40,144 nt of DNA from an uncultured Porphyromonadaceae bacterium (GCA_947178165.1 CAMWXH010000013.1:1-40144), one strand, 5' to 3'. Shown: positions 25,901 through 34,529, counted from the first letter of the stretch. Numbers and translations: made by a program. The notes: generated by a model not told the origin, from the sequence alone.

Positions 25901-26366
25901 TAAAGATGTATTCCGTTATAAACAGGCTGATCCCACTACTTATTCCTACGGTATGCGAGGATGTGTAGTGTATAACAATACTAACGGGCGTCAGATTTTC
26001 TTCCCGATCGGATCTTCCGGTTACGGAAAAAGAAAGGCTCGGCGCAACACTACCCAAAATCCTGTTGTAGGTTCCCATGGTTATTATGCATCCATAGAAA
26101 TCGGGACAGCGGTAGTGAGATACTCTACAGCCCGTGTAACATATATGGCCTTATCCAGTAAGCCTGAGTATCAGCCCTTGCTATGGGATATCTTCAGATC
26201 TGATGGTGCCAACTATTGGGCACAGGCGTTAGGCACTGATTCAAAAGGCGCTAACCGAGCAGCCCTTGATTTGAACTATAAAACCTTTGATTTCAGTTCC
26301 CTTGGAACTGAACCATTTGCCGGTAATGGATCTGATGCCCTCTTCATCCGTCTCGTAGAGGACTAA
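22902..26366 (+). CDS. Large DUF4906-like fimbrial lipoprotein, candidate tip adhesin
   Basis: An 1154-aa lipoprotein (LGLTSC, Cys20). The N-terminal half has fimbrillin-like parts: DIRDLCLVLFNESDQLEE, YRLKLPTGKYYVYAVANLGT, WLRRLASKVTVDFDA and NYHYKLTLCFNGYANDVDWH. A BACON-like beta domain lies about 755-850 (GWSAEVEQGADWILLNGG ... IITVRYHNFSCIHKIYVRQG). The last ~220 residues (about 935-1154) look like a C-type-lectin/FISUMP-like globular unit with TARIMSIADISKLWDAQG, YGMRGCVVYNN and NYWAQALG. It lacks the W-x-V/L-x-x-Q-x-x-x-L donor-strand ending of the two smaller subunits, consistent with a terminal position. It is the last gene of the operon. Tip adhesin is an inference from size, order and domains. 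Confidence 0.7.
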   Translation: MNKYITYILTLIFTLGLTSCRDDFFGNIFEHEGNDVVLDIDFMPSGSSDLETRASLWSFPGDGMSDIRDLCLVLFNESDQLEEIIDISNITDDITYIETEENRTEADTSNGLPTTETVSKRRKYRLKLPTGKYYVYAVANLGTYTADAITTSTYNALQTMDISDRSKFRSYRKIWQADNFRNNSEMTGICTIGALNGNEVFSSTSEKTMEEKPVYLRPGINLHCWLRRLASKVTVDFDAANLDPSTTIYLKEIRVKDIAYDCSLIEPNTATANRDVEHGIRNDEGHGIRLCADAYAAEGQEEENHEFWPFLTAGVPTLRDLTASINNPDSKAPQGLKNQKGLLESISHSNSAPCIFFYENMQGRDENKPKFADIDNGGPDGVIDSPDSFLETDPDFKDQVRAGTYVEVIAYYHSLAKGNEGEGNIIYRFMLGKDVFCDYNVERNYHYKLTLCFNGYANDVDWHIEYDRDKPPYSMPGEYYISYGYNEMTEFPITVSGTLKDGIITAEIIENDWGPSTMWEETRPTEGTEGANSFYANYPRSSVKAPTQDPDKLSLGFLSLRKPQNEILGSQIAVGDGDNQSLGYLWKIWNGDQLSDATDYSRTEVSLNDEIYTKDYYGVKNPGKRTLGYRVFSYGDLDSKETGEINYDSFVRPEYADDKDGGYRIYTKKSASKIYPRQTTFYIPLYTRERNILTRTGFTGENPYLSYQRRAKVRFRFTVIGRDGRETYCEETIPIIQVAKLGNPMAIWREWNNAAPFDVQLKYLAEDGVNFVDLTSHEGGWSAEVEQGADWILLNGGRKKVTGAKDEKIHFTYRPIGILANPNQVRCGIITVRYHNFSCIHKIYVRQGYAPLRLTSGEPAYHTGNLVTKNSEASNPCDEGSLFRAGNLDDPIDAVNNVNDADPWAELTPAKYKDHADTQLKIAGTNTTKKWDNITSIGTGTDLKWPTNLTINGKTARIMSIADISKLWDAQGTGNKTDEQHRYQYGVMYSDKATQTNSTAKDVFRYKQADPTTYSYGMRGCVVYNNTNGRQIFFPIGSSGYGKRKARRNTTQNPVVGSHGYYASIEIGTAVVRYSTARVTYMALSSKPEYQPLLWDIFRSDGANYWAQALGTDSKGANRAALDLNYKTFDFSSLGTEPFAGNGSDALFIRLVED

Positions 26367-26415
26367 GAGACAACACACTCGGTCCAGAGAACGCGCCTGA
26401 TGAATATTACAAAAA

Positions 26416-26443
26416 CCGGGGTATGGCAGCTGCCATACCCCGG
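26416..26443. terminator. 28-nt perfect palindrome between convergent operons
   Basis: CCGGGGTATGGCAG is followed immediately by its reverse complement. On the minus strand a T5 run follows (TTTTTGTAA), making a good intrinsic terminator for the T9SS-cargo operon. On the plus strand no T-run follows, so termination of the fimbrial operon is less certain. Confidence 0.8.
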
Positions 26444-26466
26444 AAACCAAATGAAAAAACAGTTAG

Positions 26467-28290
26467 TTACTTTACTACTTTCTTGCCATTGACAATATAG
26501 ATACCGGCTGGGAGATTTCCGAGATCTTCGACCCGGATGCCCTGCAGGTTATAAATTGTCTTCTCCTCTTCATCGTGTGCTGCAATCTCGTTTATCCCGA
26601 CAGTACCAGAATTTTTGATTACGACTTTGTCGTTCCCCTCTACAGTGAAGATGTAGGAACTATTTTCTTCATCTTTTTCCACTTTATTGTCATTTACATT
26701 CACCAGTATATGTGAGTCCTCTCCGGGGATTATGGTCACTCTTGTTTCTGCAAAGCATTCAAGGCCATCCTCAACGTCAAACTCCTTGATAATATCGTGG
26801 GTTGCGGTGAAAGGCTCCACATCTTCAGCCACATCAAAGGTCACGTGGTAAACTTCGGGCGCTCCGTTGGGATAGATTTTTATGATATCTCCATTCTTAA
26901 GATTGTGCAATTCGAATGCAGTGCCACCATTAGTGGTCGGGGCACAGCGTTCGCCGTTGAGATATACCGATCTTTTGTCGTAGGCACCAAAAACGTTGAG
27001 TTTAAGAAGGGAAAGGTTAGACTTATCCCATTCATACAGGTTATATCCTGACTGGATCTTCCAAGAACCGCTCACAGAGCTTGCATCTTTGGCAAATATC
27101 ACGATCTGTTGATCCATAACCATCTTCCGAGTATCCACTTCGATTCTCATCCCTTCGGTCAGTACAACCTTGTATGTGCGGGAACCGACAGATGTTTCCG
27201 CAATATCCATATCGTCAGCCTTGACCGACTCTATGCAATACCCTTCGTTAGCTTTAATAAAGATTGTGGGATTCTTTGATGAGATGGAAACGTTGTTTAC
27301 ACCATCCGTTAGTTCCTGCTCATTCTTCGAATAGTTAGAACCTTTTAATACTGTTATGGCTTGCGCATCATTTATATCAATAACATAGTTGACAGAGGGA
27401 TATTTTGTTGCGTCGATTGTAATATCGAGTGGCCCGAAGATATAAGTTGACCAAGAGTCAAAAAAGCTTGTCTGCTCCACTCCGTTGGAACACTTTAAAG
27501 AATCGAACTTATAGTCGGAAGTGTTGCCATAGATCATGAGCATAGACCCTAATTGCACCATAAAATCGGGGGAGAGATAATCGGTCACTTCCTCTCCGTC
27601 AATTGTTACTTTTTCAATGAAGTCTTTGCCATCATTAAGGAAATTTAAACTTACTTTTACTTTTTCATCCGGAAAATCTGTCACCACGTCAACCTTCATT
27701 CCCTCTTTTATGGGAATATTGTATTTATTATTGACGGGATTCACATCCGTGCCATCAACCGAAACCTTATAGAATGGCCCTCCATCCTTATTCTTTATGG
27801 CGAGTTCCTCTTCCAGTCCAGGAATGAAATGAATGGTATTCTCGCCTATTTTAAGGTTGTCAAGGTTAGAGAATCCATTGAAGCCAAGTTGTGCTGTCAT
27901 CTTCTCGGGATTATCTGTAGTGAGTGTGAATGTCCCGGTTCGAGCCTCATCAATGCTAACTGCGGTCACATTAAATGTGAACTTCCCATCATTATATATG
28001 TAATCGGAAAATGACTTAGTCCAGGAGTCAAGCACTTTACGGTTGCTGTCAGTGATTAGTTTTATTATGTTGCCTTCAGTGGCATTGATTTCAACAGTGG
28101 CAAAATCGCCAAGCATGTCTTCTCCAAAAGTGTTCGCTCCGTCATTTATTTCAACCGGCTCATCATTGATGAGCACTGAAATCAGGCTGGCATCGTTAAC
28201 ATTGATCACCAGACTACGCTCGGCCCGGGGCGATAACACTCCTGCGAGGAGCGAGATAATGAGGAAAATGGATTTAATAAAGTTATTCAT
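26467..28290 (-). CDS. Secreted beta-rich protein with T9SS C-terminal signal
   Basis: A 607-aa protein with a signal peptide (FIKSIFLIISLLAGVLSPRA). The body is made of repeated beta units of similar pattern, each with a short strand around a 'VNDAS/INDAQ/AKDAS' motif: LVINVNDASLISVLINDEPV near 26, YVIDINDAQAITVLKGS near 305 and VIFAKDASSVSGSWKI near 397. The C-terminus IYNLQGIRVEDLGNLPAG with the following IYIVNGKKVVK is a clear type A T9SS sorting signal, so the protein should be carried across the outer membrane and attached or released. It is the last of three co-directional exported proteins, 41 bp after the protease gene. I do not recognise the repeat family; no catalytic motif is seen. 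Confidence 0.75.
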   Translation of the reverse strand: MNNFIKSIFLIISLLAGVLSPRAERSLVINVNDASLISVLINDEPVEINDGANTFGEDMLGDFATVEINATEGNIIKLITDSNRKVLDSWTKSFSDYIYNDGKFTFNVTAVSIDEARTGTFTLTTDNPEKMTAQLGFNGFSNLDNLKIGENTIHFIPGLEEELAIKNKDGGPFYKVSVDGTDVNPVNNKYNIPIKEGMKVDVVTDFPDEKVKVSLNFLNDGKDFIEKVTIDGEEVTDYLSPDFMVQLGSMLMIYGNTSDYKFDSLKCSNGVEQTSFFDSWSTYIFGPLDITIDATKYPSVNYVIDINDAQAITVLKGSNYSKNEQELTDGVNNVSISSKNPTIFIKANEGYCIESVKADDMDIAETSVGSRTYKVVLTEGMRIEVDTRKMVMDQQIVIFAKDASSVSGSWKIQSGYNLYEWDKSNLSLLKLNVFGAYDKRSVYLNGERCAPTTNGGTAFELHNLKNGDIIKIYPNGAPEVYHVTFDVAEDVEPFTATHDIIKEFDVEDGLECFAETRVTIIPGEDSHILVNVNDNKVEKDEENSSYIFTVEGNDKVVIKNSGTVGINEIAAHDEEEKTIYNLQGIRVEDLGNLPAGIYIVNGKKVVK

Positions 28291-28331
28291 ATATGTTTAA
28301 GTTAATCGTTGGTTAGAAATGATGAGTATGA

Positions 28332-30539
28332 CTATTTTACAATCTTTTTCCCGTCTTTGCGGATCATGATTCCCTTATATGATTTAGACTGAACTCTCAA
28401 GCCATCCGTGGAGAAGCCGGTGGTTTCCTTGCTCTCTTCTCCGGAAGCTGTGATCCCTCCAATGCCGGCTGGTGCAAGTATGGTCAGGACACCGTCGATG
28501 AATTCAACATCTTCGTTAATGACCGAGCCTCTTGAAAGCATGATAGGATATGTGCCGGGAGCGGATTCTTCAGTAGCTTCACAACTAATCTCAGGCCTAC
28601 CTATCAGGGCATCTCCTTCAATCTTATATCCAAACATAGGATTCTCTTCTCCATAGTTACGCACCGCATTGCGTGCAGTCACTATTGTTCCAAATTCTAT
28701 GATGTTATCATATTCTAAGCGCGCGGAGCCGGAATTATCCGAGCCTACGAATTTGCCCCATTCATGATGCGGCAAATAGTTCTTCCTTGACCCTCCATAC
28801 ACATGGAGGTTGCATTCAGAAACGACCACTGAATTGAGGACGTCATATCCGGTTTCCGGAACCTGCCGTGCCCTGAGTGTAATGTCGGAGAGTCCGTAAC
28901 AGAGTTTAAAAGCTTCGTCGCCTATCTCCTTAATAGAGGAAGGGAGGTCAATCCATCTTAGAGTGGTCCGTCCCGAAAAAGCCTCATCGCATACCCTAAT
29001 TACTCCCTCCGGTATTATAATTCCATCTTCACCGCCCGGCAGCACTGCTATCAGCTCGGATCTGTCGTTTGAGTAAACAGCTTCTCCGTCCCTTTCAAAT
29101 CCGGCTCCGCTCTGAGGCATCTCCACAGACTCAAGATAGGGGCACATCGCGAAGGCTCCAATTCCGACATAATCCAACGTGGAGGGCAGGATGACCTTGC
29201 GCAGCGATGTTGAACCCGCAAAAGCGTGATCTGGCAGTTTCCCGTCGATAAATCTTGCGTCAGAGAGGTCAATATATTGTAAAGCTCCGTTACTTCTCCT
29301 TCCATCCGGCATCTTTCCGGCCAAGGTGCGCAAGGCAGAGATGTCGGATTCATTGAGGTTGCCAGTGATTTTTAGTGCCAAAGATGAAGAATGGTCCTTA
29401 AGGATCTGTTCCAGAGATCCGGGAGTGGGAGAGTCCAATTCAATTACTTCACGATCGGCATAAGGTGTATGCAAGCCTATTATCATGCTCTGATAGGATG
29501 TGTAGTAAGCCCCGTCAAGAGTTAGTCCGGGAATTTCAAACCATCCGTCGGAATCTCCATCCCAGCCCCAGTTGACATGAACCATGCCATCAGCACGGTA
29601 ACCGTCGATTACGAATGAATGGGCTCCCATTACTTCATCGGTGCCATTATATATTATTGGAACTCCATCAAGAAGTTCATTGTAAACCAGATCCATCCAA
29701 TAGGAATCTTTATTAGCGTTCCTATATAATACTCGAGCCGATGGATATTGAAGATATTCCCTGAGACCCTTGGTGGCCTCCTTGGCAGAAGTGTTACTTG
29801 CGAAATATCCATAATTCATATTGACCGCTACGCCCACGCAATAGACCAGAGAGGCAACCGCATTGGCTTGGACATCGGTATAGTCTCCTTTATAATCGTC
29901 AAGCATGTTTTCCCATTCAAAGGGAGTCTGATCAAAATCTACAGTTATCACCTGCCCATCTTTCAGGGTTAAAGAGCGGGTGCCAATCCCTGAGTAGGGG
30001 AACTTATTATAGTAGAGCACCTGGGAGACAGCAGTCGCCACGCATCCTGCCATATCTTTGTCGCCGTAGTAGTCGTCATAAGGGCACAAGTCATTATATG
30101 GTGAATATTGTCCCCATGCGGATGTTGTCAATGGGTCAACGTGATCGGGATATAACTCAGGATTAGGCCGAGGAAATTTCAATGGCCCGTCGTTGCTCCG
30201 TGATGATTCAAGCAGAGAGCTTGTGGCATGAAGCCACCACTTTAGCCCGGGATTCTCTTCCGGATTAAATTTGCCGGAAGAGACCGCTAAAACGGCAGGC
30301 TGACGGTCATCTCGTGATATGATGGCGTAACCTCTTTCCGGGAGGCCCATAACTGAAAGATTGTCATTAGAAAAAATCTCTTGAATGGTGGATTCCCGAT
30401 TAATATATGACGATGGGAGCTTTTGTAATTCTGCAGCGGCCAGATTAGTTATTGATGTTCTTGATCTGGGAGATGCAATACAGAGTGAGCTGCCGAATAT
30501 AAGGGATGCAGCTGCAATATATAGATTGAAATGTTTCAT
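28332..30539 (-). CDS. Secreted C10-family (streptopain-like) cysteine protease with LRR and T9SS tail
   Basis: 735 aa. Order: signal peptide (to about ICIAS-type cleavage near 22), an inhibitory Spi-like prodomain (about 25-110), a C10 peptidase domain (about 133-365) with catalytic Cys166 in DMAGCVATAVSQVLYYN and His307 in MGAHSFVIDGY, plus the structural HVNWGWDG. A BspA-type leucine-rich repeat block follows (about 390-575, for example LPDHAFAGSTSLRKVILPST and IKEIGDEAFKLCYGLSDI), then an MBG-like beta domain and a short tail GIMIRKDGKKIVK resembling a T9SS signal. Relatives are streptopain, P. gingivalis PrtT/Tpr-group enzymes and Bacteroides bfp proteases. Its ATG overlaps the stop of the upstream adhesin gene by one base (TAATG). 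Activity is likely since both catalytic residues are present. Confidence 0.9.
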   Translation of the reverse strand: MKHFNLYIAAASLIFGSSLCIASPRSRTSITNLAAAELQKLPSSYINRESTIQEIFSNDNLSVMGLPERGYAIISRDDRQPAVLAVSSGKFNPEENPGLKWWLHATSSLLESSRSNDGPLKFPRPNPELYPDHVDPLTTSAWGQYSPYNDLCPYDDYYGDKDMAGCVATAVSQVLYYNKFPYSGIGTRSLTLKDGQVITVDFDQTPFEWENMLDDYKGDYTDVQANAVASLVYCVGVAVNMNYGYFASNTSAKEATKGLREYLQYPSARVLYRNANKDSYWMDLVYNELLDGVPIIYNGTDEVMGAHSFVIDGYRADGMVHVNWGWDGDSDGWFEIPGLTLDGAYYTSYQSMIIGLHTPYADREVIELDSPTPGSLEQILKDHSSSLALKITGNLNESDISALRTLAGKMPDGRRSNGALQYIDLSDARFIDGKLPDHAFAGSTSLRKVILPSTLDYVGIGAFAMCPYLESVEMPQSGAGFERDGEAVYSNDRSELIAVLPGGEDGIIIPEGVIRVCDEAFSGRTTLRWIDLPSSIKEIGDEAFKLCYGLSDITLRARQVPETGYDVLNSVVVSECNLHVYGGSRKNYLPHHEWGKFVGSDNSGSARLEYDNIIEFGTIVTARNAVRNYGEENPMFGYKIEGDALIGRPEISCEATEESAPGTYPIMLSRGSVINEDVEFIDGVLTILAPAGIGGITASGEESKETTGFSTDGLRVQSKSYKGIMIRKDGKKIVK

Positions 30540-32776
30540 TACTTCTTGATGATTTTGGTTACTTTTCCGCTCTTAATATTCTTTTTAAGGTAGATGCCTG
30601 AGGGAAGATTGCAGAAAGCATCTTCATTTGCGGCTGCGGTCTGACCGTTGATGAAATAGTAAATGTTGCTTCCCTCCTCCATAGATGTTACAGTCGCAAT
30701 TCCGGAGGTGTATAGGATATCCCCCGTGAGATCAGACTCGGAGTCTTCATACAATGCTGTCACGGAGTATCTGTCGCCTGAATGGCTGTGATCTATTTGA
30801 TAGGTCTCTTTTTCGGTGAAAGCTTCAAGCGAGCCGTTACGATACACGTTGAATCCCTTAAGAACCGGAACAGGGGGTTCATAGGTGATATCATCAATGA
30901 AAACGGCATACTGGTCCACTCCAACATATCTGATTGCAAAACGCTTTGCTCCATCGGGTAATTGATACTTCACCTCATACCATTTCGAGCGTTCCACTTC
31001 CTCAGCAGCAAGGAGGGTGAAGTCTGCAGGATCGGTTGAACCATCAGACCATAATATCTCATACTTCTCCTCTTTGCCGAAGTTGTCAAGATATTTTCCT
31101 ACAAAGAATGATATTTCCTGTGGATTGCCTGAAAGTTCGGGAGATATGATCCAGTCATCGTTTGAGCCGTTGGGGAGTTCCCAAGGATAAAAGGCATTGA
31201 ACGTTGCGATGAATTGCTCACCGCTATGTGGAATGAAGGCCGGATATTCATCCAGGTTAAGTTCAAATTCGTATGGGTTCCATACAATCCAGGCATAAGG
31301 CTCTCTGAAATGTGGCATAATTTTGCCTTGATATCCGATTCCGGACATTTCCCCTTTGTCAAGGTCATGCAAAGACCAGAGACCGAAATCTTTTATGCTC
31401 CAGCAATCATATTCCTCGAAGTCTTCTGTAATTTTAAAGTTCTCAATCACCGGGCTTTCCCAGCTCAATATGCCGGACTCGGATAAGGAAAGGTTCCTAA
31501 TACCGGGCATATCGCTTTTGCCGACAGCAAACCGATATTTGAGAGAATCATTATCAGGTTCCATATCGAATGGGAATTCCACTTTTATTTCGGGTGTGAC
31601 AAAACCGTTGGAATTTACGGGTACAAGATATGGGAAAGTGATTTCATAAGATTCTTGCGGCTTAAGCATTTCCCCTTCAATGGTCTGACTACCCGTTTTA
31701 TCATATAAGACTACCCGATAATTGTCGGCTGGCTGTTCCCCTTCATTGGTGATGCGAACTTTAAGGGGTATGGTGGAGCCTCCTTTCACCTTTGAAACGG
31801 GATTTCCCTTGAGTGATAAGTCATAGCGATTGAGTTCGCGGACTACGATATTGTCAAGGATAATCCCTTGCTTATAATTTGAACATTCACCCAAAAAAGA
31901 TATAGTTATATAGGGGCATGCCCTGAGGGATGATAGAGAGACCTGATATCTTTTCCATCCGGAGCCGATAGCATTATTCAGGTCGAAGGTCTTTAAGGCA
32001 ACTTCCTCACCGGTAAGAGGGTTGAACGCTGAGACAGTGAGCGAGGCCTTTTCGTCCTCTTTTATCGTATTTTCAAACAAGTCAAATTCAAGCACAGGAT
32101 TCACTGTGCCGCACATATTGATTTTTCCGGAGGTGAGCTTTGACCAGTCGTCCTCGGAATAAGTGTTATATCTAACAGAGCCACCGTCATTGTCAGAAGA
32201 GGAGAAGGTGTAAAGATAAAAAGTCCAGCTCACACCCTTGCTCGATACGCGCCAGGAGGGATGACTCATCTTGGCGTCGGGGAAAGATTCAACAAACGGG
32301 ATGGAATAAGTTTCTCCTGTCAGTAAAAGGGGGAGTGCAAAAACTATTTCACCTTCTTTACCATCCTCATTTGCGGAAACCCCTAAATAAAGGCTTTGTT
32401 GTTCGCCGGAGGTGGGAACTTCAAAACTGTATTCACACTCCTTAACTCCGGAGTCAGCCAGAACAGGATAGCCATCTTCATCCAATCCTATATATATGTT
32501 GTAGTCGATTGGCGATTCCCCTGTAGTTTCGGGCGCTTGCCATATTAGTTTCCCTTGGCCAAAGCCATTATCGATGACTTTGACGTTTGTCGGGATTAGA
32601 TTCGAATACCTGAGTGTAGATTTTCTCTTTAAAATTTCATCGGGTTTAGGAAAATTTTCTGTGTTTTGAGACAGGGTTGATTCCGGAGTCGGATATTGAG
32701 CCCGCACCACCGACCCGTTCGGAAAGAGGAGGATATGACCCCCTAATAGAATTGTCAGAAGTAATTCTTTTTTCAT
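30539..32776 (-). CDS. Secreted cleaved-adhesin / choice-of-anchor J protein with T9SS tail
   Basis: I start at ATG 32776 (MKKELLLTILLGG...), not the in-frame GTG 32785. The 745-aa product has a signal peptide, a fibronectin-III-like segment (VKVIDNGFGQGKLIWQAPET), a first choice-of-anchor J / cleaved-adhesin domain (IPFVESFPDAKMSHPSWRV to GIILDNIVV), a CARDB-like spacer (IPLKVRITNEGEQPADNYRV), and a second anchor-J domain ending AVFIDDITYEPP. Its end, with NLPSGIYLKKNI then KVTKIIKK, looks like a type A T9SS signal. Similar domains form the haemagglutinin/adhesin part of gingipains. It is the first gene of the trio, translationally coupled to the C10 protease. This suggests adhesion plus proteolysis at the cell surface. 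Confidence 0.82.
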   Translation of the reverse strand: MKKELLLTILLGGHILLFPNGSVVRAQYPTPESTLSQNTENFPKPDEILKRKSTLRYSNLIPTNVKVIDNGFGQGKLIWQAPETTGESPIDYNIYIGLDEDGYPVLADSGVKECEYSFEVPTSGEQQSLYLGVSANEDGKEGEIVFALPLLLTGETYSIPFVESFPDAKMSHPSWRVSSKGVSWTFYLYTFSSSDNDGGSVRYNTYSEDDWSKLTSGKINMCGTVNPVLEFDLFENTIKEDEKASLTVSAFNPLTGEEVALKTFDLNNAIGSGWKRYQVSLSSLRACPYITISFLGECSNYKQGIILDNIVVRELNRYDLSLKGNPVSKVKGGSTIPLKVRITNEGEQPADNYRVVLYDKTGSQTIEGEMLKPQESYEITFPYLVPVNSNGFVTPEIKVEFPFDMEPDNDSLKYRFAVGKSDMPGIRNLSLSESGILSWESPVIENFKITEDFEEYDCWSIKDFGLWSLHDLDKGEMSGIGYQGKIMPHFREPYAWIVWNPYEFELNLDEYPAFIPHSGEQFIATFNAFYPWELPNGSNDDWIISPELSGNPQEISFFVGKYLDNFGKEEKYEILWSDGSTDPADFTLLAAEEVERSKWYEVKYQLPDGAKRFAIRYVGVDQYAVFIDDITYEPPVPVLKGFNVYRNGSLEAFTEKETYQIDHSHSGDRYSVTALYEDSESDLTGDILYTSGIATVTSMEEGSNIYYFINGQTAAANEDAFCNLPSGIYLKKNIKSGKVTKIIKK

Positions 32777-32804
32777 ATAGGCCACGATTAAAATGATTAT
32801 GTAG

Positions 32805-32812
32805 CAAAGTTA
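32805..32812 (-). promoter_or_regulatory. Candidate -7 box for the T9SS-cargo trio
   Basis: On the minus strand this reads TAACTTTG, an exact match to TAnnTTTG. It lies 28 bp upstream of ATG 32776. No good -33 TTTG is at the expected distance, which may mean an activator is needed. Confidence 0.5.
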
Positions 32813-32882
32813 GGTGTAAAACAATATTAATCCTCTTTTATGAAGGGGACAAATGGGTGACAAGATGTTAAAACCATCTATT

Positions 32883-34529
32883 TTAAAGGGGTTTGAGTGG
32901 GTCTAAACTATTTTCGGCTTCTAAGCTCGTGAGATATTTGTAGAGCTCGGCTGATGATGCCAGATTGAGTTTTTTCCCGATGCGTGTGCGTCTTTTTTTT
33001 GCAGAGTCGGGAGAAATATTCATAAGGGAGGCTATATCGTGGTTGCTGAGGTTCATGCTTATGTAAGCAAGGAACTGAAGGTCGGACTCCGAAAGATTTG
33101 GATGACGTGCCGAAAGGCGTTTCAGAAGATTTGGATGCGCTTTCTGGAAATCGGTTATGAACTTGTCACGTTGTTCCCCTTGGAGCAGAAGTGCCGAGAG
33201 ATGTTTCACCAATTCTTTTGCTGCGGCATCGTTGGCAAGACCTTTTATCTCTCTGAATTTTTCGAGAAGTTCGGATATCAGCTTGTTTCTTGAAGCAATG
33301 AACATAGTGGTCGAGGCAAGCTCGTGGCTCTGTTTCTGCAGTTCCTTTTCGTATTGACTTTGGCGATATTTAGCATATAGCTCGGTCTCCCTCATTTGTG
33401 TTTCCACAAGTTTCTTCTCCTGCTGTTCCTTTTCAATCTCCAATTTAAGAAGTTTCTTCTGTTGACGGGAGCGGTTTATGAAACTGGCTACCGCGATTGC
33501 TCCTGCAATTAATGCCACTACGGCAATTATAACAAGAAGAATCGATATATCTCTAAGATGTTTGGCTTCGTCAATCTTCTTATTCATTCCTGACTCAGCC
33601 TCAAGCATCTGCATTTTAAGCCGATTATCTTCAATCAGCTTTTGATTATGGGCCTCGTTTTTCCTCTCTTTTGCTTCGGCTACTGAATCCAGGAACTCAA
33701 CGGTTTGAGCATAGAGTCCCCTTTTCCTGTATATATCAGCAATCTCTTCATAGAATTCAGGTTTCTGTTCCACCGAAGCATTCTTTGCTTCTTTGAGTGC
33801 GATCGTCAGCGCTTCCTCATCATGGCCTATTGAGCGAAGAGCCTTTATGTGGTACAGTATGATTTGCAGACGTTCCGATTTAAGATAGGTTGTATCGGCA
33901 ATTATGTCAGAAGATTCCTTGAAGAAGTCATTATACTTCTTCTCATTGAAAAGTATTTCGGCTTTCAGAGTGTGGAATTTGGTACGTATGTTATCCTTGC
34001 AGCCGGGATAATATTCATGTCCTATTTTCAGATATTCAGATGCCTCGCTTAAATTGTTAAGTTTGGTGGAAACAGATGCGAGATTAAGTGCGTAGGCCAC
34101 TACTTGTGTGGAATCTCTTTCCTCAATCGAGCGGGAAAGGCATTTAAGCAGGACGTCGTGCGCTTTTGTGTAGTTCTTTTCTGAAAAATACACGCTCGCA
34201 ATGGTATTCATAAGATACAATTCCTTCTCCCACTCCAAATTGCCTTTTGAATATATTTCCGATGCAAGGGCGCATTGTTCCATGGCTTTCCCATATTCGG
34301 AGGCCATGCTGTAGGTGATTCCAAGATGCAGTCTTGCCTCAAAAGCTTTATCGGCGGGCAGTTCTTTGTTGTTGCACAGCTCGGAAAATATGAAAAATGC
34401 ATCCTGAAGCTCTCTTTTGCGTAAAGCCGTTTTCCCCTCTTCAATCCTCTTTTCAAAGGCGTTAGTGTTCTCGGCGTTGAGGGGGAGGAGAAATAGGATA
34501 AGAAGGACTAATGTGAGAATGTTCTTCAT
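32883..34529 (-). CDS. Membrane-bound TPR regulator with C-terminal LuxR-like HTH
   Basis: 548 aa. A signal peptide (LTLVLLILFLLPLNA) leads into an extracytoplasmic TPR array (about 25-285, e.g. KAMEQCALASEIYSKGN and AKAEILFNEKKYNDFFKES-like units). A coiled-coil (about 285-325), one transmembrane segment (about 328-350, ISILLVIIAVVALIAG) and a cytoplasmic coiled-coil (about 354-425) follow. The C-terminal HTH (about 478-535) reads LSESDLQFLAYISMNLSNHD then IASLMNISPDSAKKRRTRIG. Such one-piece membrane regulators, known only from Bacteroidetes as far as I recall, sense a periplasmic signal and bind DNA. It lies about 106 bp upstream of, and on the same strand as, the T9SS-cargo trio, which makes those genes the obvious candidates for control. 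The signal is unknown. Confidence 0.85.
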   Translation of the reverse strand: MKNILTLVLLILFLLPLNAENTNAFEKRIEEGKTALRKRELQDAFFIFSELCNNKELPADKAFEARLHLGITYSMASEYGKAMEQCALASEIYSKGNLEWEKELYLMNTIASVYFSEKNYTKAHDVLLKCLSRSIEERDSTQVVAYALNLASVSTKLNNLSEASEYLKIGHEYYPGCKDNIRTKFHTLKAEILFNEKKYNDFFKESSDIIADTTYLKSERLQIILYHIKALRSIGHDEEALTIALKEAKNASVEQKPEFYEEIADIYRKRGLYAQTVEFLDSVAEAKERKNEAHNQKLIEDNRLKMQMLEAESGMNKKIDEAKHLRDISILLVIIAVVALIAGAIAVASFINRSRQQKKLLKLEIEKEQQEKKLVETQMRETELYAKYRQSQYEKELQKQSHELASTTMFIASRNKLISELLEKFREIKGLANDAAAKELVKHLSALLLQGEQRDKFITDFQKAHPNLLKRLSARHPNLSESDLQFLAYISMNLSNHDIASLMNISPDSAKKRRTRIGKKLNLASSAELYKYLTSLEAENSLDPLKPL

